Source of the DNA: Neoceratodus forsteri
Taxonomy: Eukaryota; Chordata; Ceratodontiformes; Ceratodontidae
Assembly (NCBI GenBank): GCA_016271365.2
Contig: CM057458.1
Location: 203,394,501-203,458,500, forward strand
Direction of reading: 5' to 3'
DNA length: 64,000 nucleotides
Shown: in pieces, positions 56,039 to 64,000 of the stretch
Numbering within the stretch: position 1 is the stretch's first letter
How the letters are laid out: every line of letters begins with the position of its first letter
Program-made: the position numbers and the translations under genes
Notes under the pieces: model-generated
The model's database searches: none
Told to the model about the DNA's origin: nothing
What the model saw: the letters and a program-made list of their open reading frames with translations, nothing else

Positions 56039-56612
56039 GAACCCCCAATAGACAAGCTACCCCTGCAGCTACCCGTCCCCCACACCAGTCAGGAGAGGGC
56101 CAGGAAGCAGAAGATCCACAGTAGAGAATGTCTGCTACAGTGCTGTCCAGGGTCCCACAGTAAAATGTCTGGAAGTCAAGGAAATCTCCCCTCTCCTCCC
56201 TTTATCTGGGTCCTTGACTCAATAGCTCTGCTTGCATCCATGAACATGGCAGTTTTATTAATAATTAAAAACACTGCAGGGACTGAGCGTGTCACACAAA
56301 ACGTGGATGTCAGTGGGCCGCTTCCAGGTCTTGACAGATCTGTCAGTTTCCACAGTGCTTATAAATTACATAAAAAGTGTCTGCCATGATTGTGTTTGCC
56401 AACAGGGCATACGAGTCTGAGCTGGGGAAAGAGAGAGGGAGGGAGAGAGGGAGTGGACCAGTGGAGCTGCACTTTTTTTGTATGCCAGGAGTTATGCTTT
56501 GCAAATCTGGACAGCACCGTAGCAGCAGTTCCATACTGTGAATCTTCTGCTCCTTGGTCCTCTCCCAAACAAGGGGGCAGCTGCAGGGTGGGGCTTTTCC
56601 AGTGGGGTTGGA
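56039..56612. mobile_element. Foldback element 4
   Basis: The left arm (56,039-56,262) is an imperfect reverse complement of the right arm (56,370-56,612). Matching blocks: CCTGCAGCTACC against GGCAGCTGCAGG, GGAAGCAGAAGATCCACAGTA against TACTGTGAATCTTCTGCTCC, CTACAGTGCTGTCCAG against CTGGACAGCACCGTAG, and CATGGCAGTTTTATTA against TAAAAAGTGTCTGCCATG. The right arm has gained a GGGAGA purine tract (56,423-56,450). The loop of about 107 bp is non-coding. The ends are set by where pairing fades. No target duplication was identified. Confidence 0.75.
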
Positions 56613-56699
56613 CACAGTTAGAATATTGTTTTGGGGGATTCAGCTATAGAGAGAGTGGTCCTATGGAGGGATGATAGACTTGGGGCTGCATACTGCTCA

Positions 56700-56990
56700 A
56701 CTTCTTGAATCAGGGATAAGACTTGAAATAATCAGGGACAAGGACCCAAAATTAGGGACACATCTTAAAAATTGGCACTATTCACTCAGAAAGCTGATAG
56801 AATAAGGGGATTTGTGTTAAGATGCATTTTCTGAAGAATGACAAGTCTGTAACTTTAATGTTTGACATTATTTTGTGATTTTAATCCCCACTATTCTGTC
56901 ATAATAACACAAATTTTATGAGGGACAGATGCAAATTTTGATGCAAAATAAGGGACACCCCTGAAAATCAGGGACAGTTTAGAGGTATGT
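56700..56990. repeat. AGGGACA-rich repeat element
   Basis: CAGGGATAAG, CAGGGACAAGG, TTAGGGACACAT, GAGGGACAGATG, AAGGGACACCCCTG and CAGGGACAGTTTAGAGG recur through the interval. The right end (CAGGGACAGT...GAGGTATG) resembles a terminus common in dispersed repeats of vertebrates. It is likely a non-autonomous element. Its class is unknown. Confidence 0.5.
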
Positions 56991-57730
56991 GGGGCTGGTC
57001 CAGTTGCAGGGTTTGTTTGGGGGCATGGGGGCTGGTTTTGGTGTTGCGTGGTGCTGGTTCAGCTATAGGGAAGGCAGATGGCTAAGGTGAGGAGTGTGGT
57101 GTTGTGTAGGTGTTGAAGCCACATGTAGGATGGTTGGGGGCGGAGTCTGGTTATGGTCTAGAAGGGTAGTCAAGCAGCATGGAATGTTGGAACTAGTCTA
57201 GCTGAAGAGAGGATGGTCAGGGGTGGAGACTTTTTCTTCTGTTAGGTGGTGGCAGTTCCACTACAGGGGTAGTGGAGCCTGCTATCAGAGCTGAGTGGGC
57301 TCAGGGGGTACATCCCCCTATGTAAGGATGGGTGGTTGCAGGTGGGGCATCTCAGAGGTACGTGTGTCCAGCACTGGAGGAGTGCATCTATGCCACTTAG
57401 GTACCTGTATATGTCCCCATGAGCCACTCTATGCTTGTGCTAGACAAGCACCAGCCTCCCTCAATCAGAGCACCCTCTCAGGGCTGGATCCCCTCCCCCC
57501 AACCAGCCTCTCTTCCCACCCCAAGCAGCCCCTTCTCACACACACACACACACACACAAGAAAAGCCTTAAAACTCACCACAGAGCATGTAATGCCCCCC
57601 ATAGCTTCTGTGGGCCTTGTGGCCCCAGACCTCCATGCTTCACGTAGAAATCTTTCGCAGTATACATCAAAAATGAATATAAGGTGGGTGATTGATGGCA
57701 CCATTGGTCAGTCAGTTGTCCATAACAATC
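56991..57730. other. Nothing recognised; (CA)n at 57,537-57,558
   Basis: G-rich, then C-rich sequence. An (AC)n microsatellite of about 10 units lies at 57,537-57,558. The frame at 57,295-57,756 crosses it and has no domain. Confidence 0.4.
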
Positions 57731-57908
57731 GGGCAGTGGTCATGATCCAGCCATAGCACCTCTACGGTGCAAGAAGCCTGGTCCACCCACCCCCCAAAGA
57801 GATAGATAAGGTGCCACTTGCCCCCACGGGCAGTGGTCACGATCCAGCCATAGCACCTCTGCGGTGCAAGGAGCCTGATCCACCCACCCCCCAAAGAGGT
57901 AGATAAGG
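57731..57908. repeat. Tandem duplication, 97-bp unit
   Basis: GGGCAGTGGTCATGATCCAG... TAGATAAGGT (57,731-57,810) recurs at 57,828-57,908 with a few changes (CACGATCC, CTGCGGTGCAAGGAG). Both copies contain CCACCCACCCCCCAAAGAG. Confidence 0.85.
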
Positions 57909-58499
57909 TACAATGTTTGAAAAATTGCCACGATTTCTCTGGGCTGTGTGAACGCTGAACCGGATCATCACTTGCAATTTGCTGTTCTCAATTTCAGCAC
58001 CTTCTCAGGGTAGCACTATTGGCTCCATGCCTGTGTAGAGCACCCTGATTGACTGGTCTCACTCACCTGAGACAGGAACACCCGAGACGTGTGGCTTAAT
58101 GTAAGCCTGCACCCCTGTACTCAGCTTCTAATTTATATATTTTAATTTAGCCTGTTCTGCTCAGCCTGTATAAAGTAACTTACCATTCCCCCCTGCTGCA
58201 GCTTCTCTCCAACTGTATGTGCACTGATTCAGTGCTAGCTCTGCAAACTTCCCCTTGATTTTTCATCCCACCCCCCAGGCCTCCTTTAAATGCACACAGT
58301 CACCACCCACTCCTATCTGATGTTTCAATTTATTGGTTACTTACTGTCAACAACTGCAATTCCTCCCATCCCCTTTTTGCAACTAAGCCTTCCAGCAGCT
58401 TTATCTCATTCTGTCTTGTTGAGGCATACCATTTTGGTACTTTAGGTTTGCATATTGCTGACTAGCATATCCTGTCTTGCTAAGGCAGTTGATTTAGGT
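57909..58499. other. Possible 5' leader of the following LINE
   Basis: No motif or ORF was recognised. The sequence is C/T-rich and leads into the family C element. Where that element begins is unclear. Confidence 0.35.
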
Positions 58500-58737
58500 C
58501 AGGTGATCTCTCTAATACTTAGTCTGCTCCAGAGTAGAAGCTAAGAAATTTGCTTCAAAGCCTCTCTGCCCCTAGTACTACTCTATAGTCAGGTGAACTC
58601 TTTTCTTATTAGCCTGTCTAGGAGCTATACTTAAGGATTACTGCTTCGGACTCCACTGCCTATAGTAGTATTCTGCAAGGATTAAGAAATTCTCCTCCAC
58701 TGAGAATCCCTTCTCTTGCCTGCACTTGTAGTGCCCA

Positions 58738-59331
58738 TTGTGTGATAGTCTCATATTGAGGGCATATTACTCGCTTCTATGCTTGTCTATGCTCATCTTG
58801 CATGTATTGGACCTGAACATGAATCAAAAAATAACTCCTAGAGTGGAGAATGACTTTCTTTTTACATTGTCCAACCGGGACTTTTCCTATCAAGTAGAAG
58901 AACTTGTATGTGCTCTAACTTCCCCTAGTCCGCTGCTGGTCCTTCACCTGCACTGGCATACAGGAACTCTCCTAGAGCCTGCCCACAGGGCTACACCACC
59001 TTCTTCATACTCTCCCCTACTCCCATTGACTCTCTCGTTCAGGGTATTATTTTATGCAGCATCAGGAAAACTGGGAACTAGCCTCAGAACTCCCTATACT
59101 GCCACAGACAAATCACGTAACCAAAAGAAGACCCAGCCCCCCACACTTCTCCTAGGACTCAACAGGAAACTCTTGTTCCTGCTTTTACTATGCTCAGTAA
59201 ATGTTGAGCTTAATCAAGGCCCTCTGGCACCCATGGAATCCTCAGCAGAGCTACAAAGCCTCAAGGGGCTTACATTCTTGCATGTTAATGTATGTAGCCT
59301 ATTTAAAAAAATCACTTCTGTTCAGGCCTAG
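58738..59331 (+). pseudogene. LINE ORF2 N-terminal region with degenerate 2A-like motif
   Basis: A 197-codon frame. Residues 1-140 have no known domain. A hydrophobic run LLFLLLLCS is followed by VNVELNQGP (59,197-59,223), which matches the 2A pattern D-V-E-x-N-P-G-P except that Asp is Asn and the first Pro is Gln. FLHVNVCSLFKK begins the endonuclease (the N of the first catalytic motif). A stop at 59,329 (CAGGCCTAG) ends the frame where the endonuclease should continue with HTAPDVLVITESW. Confidence 0.75.
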
Positions 59332-59358
59332 GTATGTCATACTGCTCCAGATGTTCTG

Positions 59359-60729
59359 GTGATTACAGAGTCCTGGCTACAACCAGCGACCAGTAACAAT
59401 GAAGTTAACATCCCCTCCTATTCTTTGTTCAGAGCTGACAGGCAAACCAGAGGTGGTGGGGTAGCTATTTGCATCAAAGATAAATTCCCTGCCTCCATAA
59501 TTGACTCAACCTCTGTCCCAAAAGAATTCGAAAGCTTGTCATTAAAGATTGAAATTGCCACCGGTGTCTCATTATGTATAATAGGATGCTACAGACCCCC
59601 ATCAGCTGGACTACAGTTGTTAAAACATCTCGTAAACGTCCTGGGTTCAGCATCTTCAGAGTGTATCTTACTAGGGGACTTCAACTTAGACTGGCTCTCC
59701 AGTGCGTCCACCCCACTTAAAATGTTCTGTGATTCCCTTGGGTTGTCACAGCTAATAAACAAATCTACTCGTCCTAACAAGCTCAACCCTAATAACAGTA
59801 GTCTCTTGGATATCATTTTAGTTAACAAACCCCATTTATTCTCCCATGCTGGCATCTTTTTCTCTGATATTAGTGACCATTGCTTCATCGCGTGTGTAAG
59901 ATCCACTCTTAAATCCACAACTGTACCAAATTCTCCTTTAAAAGGTGCATACGCAACTTTGAGTTCCGATGAGTATATATCAGACCTAAGAGACTCCATA
60001 CAATGGCAGGACTTCAATCTAGCCAAGTCCTTGACTACGGCTTATGATATTTTCTCAAAAATTGTGCTAGGGGCTCTCAACAAGTATGCTCCCATAGTAA
60101 AAGTCTGTGCCAGAAACAAATCCTGTTGGTTGTTTACAGAAGACCTGAAAGATGATTTGTGGAGTAGGGATGTACTCTGGAGAACTGCTAGGAAAACTAA
60201 TTCAATAAATGACTGGAATTCTTTCCGGAGGGTGAGGAACCTCTGCACCAAAATGATCAGAGAAGCCAAAGCTAATTTCTACCACTCTCAGCTGGAGAGC
60301 TCCTCAAGAAATGCCTCCAAATTCTGGAAGACTATCAAAGACATTGAAGGTCACACCACTGTAAATTCCCTACCTACTAAATTATTGATCGACAATACTG
60401 TCATCTCTGACAGACCGTCTGTCCTCGATGCTCTCAATAATAATTTTGCCACTGCAGGGCTAGCCTTTGACTCTTCTCCCGCGAATATCCTCTGCCAACA
60501 ACTTAGATTGGATACACAAGAAAAAACCATCCTCAGTCCATCCTTCTGTCTGCAGCCTACCTCCCTGAAAGAAGTCGAAGATCTTCTCCTTCAGCTGGAC
60601 ATTAGAAAAAGTGCTGGGGCCGACCTCATTGACTTGCACTTCTTAAAGGTCGGCTACCATGTCCTCGCAGTCCCAATTACTCATCTCTTCAACTTATCCT
60701 TGTCCCAGAGTGACCTACCGCCCATTTAG
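59359..60729 (+). pseudogene. LINE APE endonuclease and linker, 456-codon frame
   Basis: Motifs: VITESWLQPA, RADRQTRGGGVAICIKDKF, IIGCYRPPSAG, ILLGDFNLDWLSS, STRPNK, SLLDIILVNKP, ISDHCFIAC, then the linker with PIVKVCARNKSCW, LWSRDVLWRTARKTN, MIREAKANFYHSQLE, SKFWKTIKDIEG, FATAGLAFDSSPANI and DIRKSAGADLID. The catalytic E, D, N and SDH positions are intact. It begins at an internal ATG because of the stop upstream and ends at a TAG just before the RT (KNALVVSLFKSEDPSDLNNYRP). Confidence 0.85.
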
Positions 60730-60741
60730 AAAAATGCACTT

Positions 60742-62569
60742 GTGGTCTCTTTGTTTAAGTCAGAAGATCCTAGTGACCTCAATAACTACAGGCCAATCTC
60801 TTTACTTCCAATTCTGTCAAAGATGCTGGAGAAAATAGTGAACTCCCAGTTTTGGAAGCACCTGGAATCAGAAAAATTGCTCAACCCATTACAATCCGGT
60901 TTTAGAGCACAGCACAGTACAATCTCTGCTCTAGCCAAGGTGACAAATGACTGGCAACGAATTAGACAAAAAACTTTAGCATGATTTCTTGGACCTAACA
61001 AGGTGTTCGATACTATTGATCACAGACTACTTCTCGTCCCTCCAGAACATTGGTTTGGATTCCTATCCCTTAAATGGTTCTTCAACTACCTCTCAGGACG
61101 ACTTCAACAAGTAAAGGCAGAAGGGGAAGTTTCTCCACCAAAACCCCTATTGAGGGGTGTACCGCAAGGTTCCATTCTTGGTCCCTTGCTCTTCACCATT
61201 TATATTAACAACATAGATGCCCCCATCAAAGAAACACAAATACACCTCTTTGCAGATGATACGGTATACTAGGATTCATACTAGGATACTGTATGAGGCA
61301 ACAAAAGGCCAAAATGCCCATAAAGGCCTCGAGCTTACAGTTAACAATTTGGGAATTTATTCAAATTCCTAAAAGTATCAAGTCTATTTTTGAAAGTTAG
61401 CTTATTATCACTAATTACAACAGCAGTTGGTAATTTATTCCATGGCACAACAACTCGTTGGGAGAAGAAGTGAGCCCTTTTTTTAGTATTGTATTTATTT
61501 CTGGTTAATTGAAGTGGATGACTTCTTGTATTGATCTTAATCTGTTTAAAGTCAAGACCACTTTCGACAAACAGGTGTTCATCATTATGTAGATCCCATA
61601 AGAGCAAGAGATTACCGCTTGTCCTTCTCTCTTCCAATGACATTAAGTTGAAATTTAATAGTCTGTCTGGATAGGAAGTTGTTTTTGAGGATACTAGATG
61701 TTTAGTTATCCTTCTCTGTGCTACGGTACTCTATGCTAGTAGCCCCACACCTGAAGGGGCCTGTAAAGCCCTTCAAAATGAATTTAATCTGCTGCAACAT
61801 AAGCTTATAAACCAGAAACTGCTCTTAAATGCAAAAAAAACAAAGCAATGTTCCTCTCACCCCTTCAAAATGCAATAAATCCTGCAATTGCTGGGACACT
61901 CCCGCAGATCACTACTATTCTAGGTGAGCAGTTGGACTACGTACCAAAGTTTAAGTACCTGGGGGTCTGGTTAGACCATAGACTTACTTTCACAGATCAC
62001 TTAGAAGAACTGGCAAAGAAACTTAGACAAAGACTTGGTCTGTTCTTTAGGATTAATAATCTCCTCACAAGAGACGCTAAACTAAAACTGGTTCAAACTA
62101 CCTTTCTTTCCCTATTGGATTACGCAGACTTTCTATATAGTCAGGAACCTGCAGGTACCCTAGCCAAACTCGTACACTTTATCACAGAGCCATAAGATTT
62201 ATCCACGGTTGTACTCAGCCCACCACTGTGCATTGTACCGCGGCAGTGGGATGGTCATCCTTGCTTACAGACTGCAAAAAATGCCACGGTTTGGACATAC
62301 AAAGCTATCTCAAATAAACTGCCCCAGTATATCTCTGTCTGTTTACCTCTGTGCACTCTGGGAGGTATGCCCTGAGAAGCACCTCATATATCTACCTTTA
62401 TGTTTACAAAGCAAAATCTTGCATTGGCAGAGCAGCCATCAGCTTTGTGCTCCCTCAACTGTGGAACAAGCTGCAAAAAACTTTGAAATTAACTCGCCCC
62501 ATCAGCCTAGCAGCTTTTAAATCTCTATATTTATATCATAATAAGGAGTTTTGTGCCTGTCTACCCTAA
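60742..62569 (+). pseudogene. LINE reverse transcriptase, split by a LINE insertion after FADD
   Basis: 60,742-60,984: NNYRPISLLPILSKMLEKIV, SGFRAQHST. 61,003-61,270: MFDTIDHRLLL (from a decayed LDLSKAFDTIDH), SGRLQQVKAEGEVSPP, RGVPQGSILGPLLFTIY, LFADDTVY. After the insertion: CYGTLYASSPTPEGA-like remnant (about 61,722-61,775), then 61,848-62,195 with KFKYLGVWLDHRLTFTDHLEELAKKL and LLDYADFLYS. The C-terminal domain (62,351-62,569) has LPQLWNKLQKTLKLTRPISLAAFKSLYL. The catalytic Asp pair is present but the motif is broken by the insertion. Confidence 0.85.
61272..61735 (-). mobile_element. Family D-like LINE 3' fragment inserted in the family C RT
   Basis: The minus frame 61,341-61,643 encodes a CR1-type C-terminal domain: LTRNKYNTKKRAHFFSQRVVVPWNKLPTAVV, KNRLDTFRNL. 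The left end contains a repeated ATACTAGGAT and GGCCAAAATGCCCATA, like the family D 3' end at 43,172. Host sequence on the two sides overlaps imperfectly (TACGGTATACTAGG and TACGGTACTCTATGCTAG), which looks like a diverged target duplication. Joined, the host reads DDTVLYASS. Confidence 0.8.
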
Positions 62570-63049
62570 ATAGTGACTCCTATAAGTCCAAGCACACTCT
62601 AATTACTACTGTTAAAAGACTGATCACATCTATAATCGACTCTTCCCTCTCCCCTTTTTCTACCCCATATCTGTCCCTTCCACATTCCTTTGACCCTGGT
62701 TCCAGCTCTAAATTCTCCATACTGTATCACTGTATATATTTTTATATTAGGTTTTATTTGTGTTCAGTGCACCTGTTATGTATATTTCCTTACTTTTATG
62801 AAAAATTGTGTCCTACCCAAAACTAGCTGTATCTTCTGTTCCAAACATACACTACTGTCAATGCTACCTGCTGATACTTTGTATATACTGTATTATTGTC
62901 TCACTTTATTTGTATTATTACTATTTTCTTGTGTGTTGCATCCCATGTATATTGTCCCTTGCTCCTTGTTAACAAACCCAGGTCCACCTCAAAAATGAAC
63001 TTGCTCAACGGTGATCGCCTGGTTAAATGAAGACTTTGATTGATTGATT

Positions 63050-63341
63050 CCAAGAACTTGCCAGAGTCTGTCGGGATAATGGATGCAACATTTCCTTTTC
63101 GGAGATATTGCCAGTACCAAAGGCCTCAGTGGAGAAAAAAATGAAGCTCACAGAGGTTAATGAATGGCTCAGGAAGTGGGGTGAAGAGAATGGGTTGGGG
63201 GTGTTAGGGAACTGGAATGGAGTTTGGGAGGATAAGGGACTATATGCCAAGGACAGGTTTCATCTTGCCCCATTAGGGAAGGAAGTCCTTAAACAGGGGA
63301 TGGCTGACTACATACAAGAAAGGTGGGGTTTAAACTTGTAA
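63050..63341 (+). pseudogene. LINE ORF1 C-terminal part: SGNH esterase-like domain
   Basis: NISFSEILPVPKASVEKKMKL, VNEWLRKWGEENG and YAKDRFHLAPLGKEVLKQG match the last third of the SGNH domains at 3,476-4,060 and 46,021-46,296. The final catalytic D-x-x-H is DRFH. The GDS and GTND blocks lie before the truncation and are missing. Confidence 0.8.
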
Positions 63342-63479
63342 GGGGGGGAGGGATAAGGAGGGCTGACCAGAAGCCCTCCCCTCAGATGAGGGAGTAGCCT
63401 TCAAGCCCAAGGGGAGGGAAACAGACTGGAGGTGGAGGTTTCAGGAGGAGCAGGAGAGGATGGAAGTATAAGGAATCTG

Positions 63480-64000
63480 GGTGGGGTTCGACAAAAAGGA
63501 TCAGGGATAAGGGTGGGGTTAGTGTTAGTAAATGCCAGGAGTTTGGGAAACAAGTTGCCAGAGTTCCAGGCCATGCTGTTCGAGGGAGGGTGGATGTGGC
63601 GGCAGTCACGGAAACGTGGGCCAACAAAAACCATGACTGGGACCTAAATGTACGGGGGTACACTATGCTTAGGAAGGATAGAAAGGAGGGCAGAGGGGGT
63701 GGAGTGGCTATGTTCATTAGAGATGACATAGAAATTGCTATGGTAGAAGAGGCAGAGGGAAACGTGGAGGCCTTATGGGTCACCTTACGATCCCCAGCAG
63801 GAGATAAGGTCAAGCTGGGTGTAGCATATAGGCCCCGGGATGAGTGATGTTCTAGAGGATGGTTTGCTGGACAACATCATTGCCCAGTGTGGTCCAAAAG
63901 GGAAGGAGTGGTGTTGATGGGGACTAATATGCCAGGTACTAACTGGGGAACCATGTCCTCTAAGGTGGCCAAGGAGCAGAGGCTGCTGGATGGCTTCCAG
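63480..64000 (+). pseudogene. LINE ORF2 endonuclease start, frameshifted
   Basis: NARSLGNKLPEFQAM is in one frame (63,432-63,647); the endonuclease goes on in another (63,590-63,847). A stop at 63,845 follows RPRDE; beyond it GVVLMGTNMPGTNW (about 63,910-63,955) is the GDFNxPxxxW block with GD changed to GT. Confidence 0.8.

Larger units (their letters stand above)
58500..63049 (+). mobile_element. Family C L2-like LINE, near full length
   Basis: Leader (from about 58,500), ORF2 N-terminal region with a degenerate 2A motif (58,738-59,331), APE endonuclease and linker (59,340-60,729), RT (60,742-61,265 and 61,735-62,195), C-terminal domain (to 62,569), 3' UTR, and (TGAT)n tail at 63,036-63,049. 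Breaks are few: a stop at 59,329, one at 60,727, one near 60,982, and a LINE inserted at 61,272. The tail and protein match the 39.9 kb minus copy. No separate ORF1 was seen. Confidence 0.9.
63050..64000 (+). mobile_element. Family A CR1-like LINE, 5'-truncated, continues past the window
   Basis: It starts within ORF1 at ELARVCRDNGCNISFSEILP, directly after the TGAT tail of the family C LINE. It then has the end of the SGNH domain (to 63,339) and the start of ORF2 (NARSLGNKLPEFQAM about 63,532; VAAVTETWANKNHDW 63,593; GGGVAMFIRDD; LGVAYRPRDE to 63,847; then a decayed MGTNMPGTNW). Truncation at 63,050 may be original or due to the neighbouring insertion. Confidence 0.9.

Overview
This window looks like intergenic or intronic DNA from a large, repeat-rich vertebrate genome. 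No complete host gene can be supported. Most of the sequence is decayed non-LTR retrotransposons (LINEs) inserted beside or into one another, with SINEs, foldback DNA elements, one solo LTR, one Penelope-like fragment, satellites and microsatellites between them. The mix (CR1-like and L2-like LINEs with an esterase-like ORF1 or a 2A-like peptide, a MIR-type core SINE, a Penelope-like element and a TTAA-target DNA transposon) suits a lungfish, amphibian, coelacanth or non-avian reptile. I cannot choose among them from sequence alone.

Five LINE groups can be told apart. Family A is CR1-like, with an SGNH-esterase ORF1, an APE endonuclease plus RT ORF2, and a 3' end made of repeats close to TTTCTATG. 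Its copies lie at 3.3-7.1 kb (+), 10.0-14.9 kb (+, two 3' ends), 15.2-19.8 kb (-), 20.15-20.6 kb (+), 36.0-36.6 kb (-), 38.5-39.6 kb (-) and 63.05 kb to the window end (+). Family B is L2-like, with an NPGP 2A-like motif before the endonuclease and an ATTT or AATT tail; copies lie at 26.5-27.4 kb (+) and 29.6-33.4 kb (-), and 42.5-43.2 kb is related. Family C is L2-like with a TGAT tail; copies lie at 39.9-42.2 kb (-) and 58.5-63.05 kb (+), the latter nearly full length with a decayed 2A motif. Family D is an AT-rich CR1-like LINE with an SGNH ORF1 at 43.2-46.6 kb (-), and a related 3' fragment sits at 61.3-61.7 kb. Family E is at 46.7-48.1 kb (-) and 53.4-54.4 kb (-). A separate L1/Tx1-type endonuclease fragment lies at 51.1-51.9 kb (-).

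The most unusual structure is a satellite whose unit of about 290-300 bp is itself an inverted repeat. At 48.7-50.3 kb it is an intact tandem array of about 4.6 units, headed by a strong hairpin (two arms of about 106 bp). Between 9.9 and 20.8 kb the same type of array can be recognised in pieces: three family A LINEs sit inside it, and removing them brings the satellite pieces back into register. Several unrelated foldback elements (2.7, 8.7, 36.7 and 56.0 kb) make inverted-repeat DNA a theme of the window. The largest is about 1.44 kb with arms built from a 60-bp minisatellite.

Nested insertions give relative ages. A TTAA-flanked element (10,885-11,728) and a solo LTR (17,220-18,719) each interrupt a LINE reading frame, and removing either with one copy of its target duplication restores conserved coding sequence. 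The Penelope-like RT was hit by a MIR-type SINE and then by a LINE tail within its YIDD motif. The family C RT at 61.27 kb was hit just after FADD. Possible host sequence is limited to a C1q-like reading frame (52.1-52.4 kb), a 120-bp candidate exon (24.58 kb) and an unexplained ORF (39.64 kb), all weakly supported.
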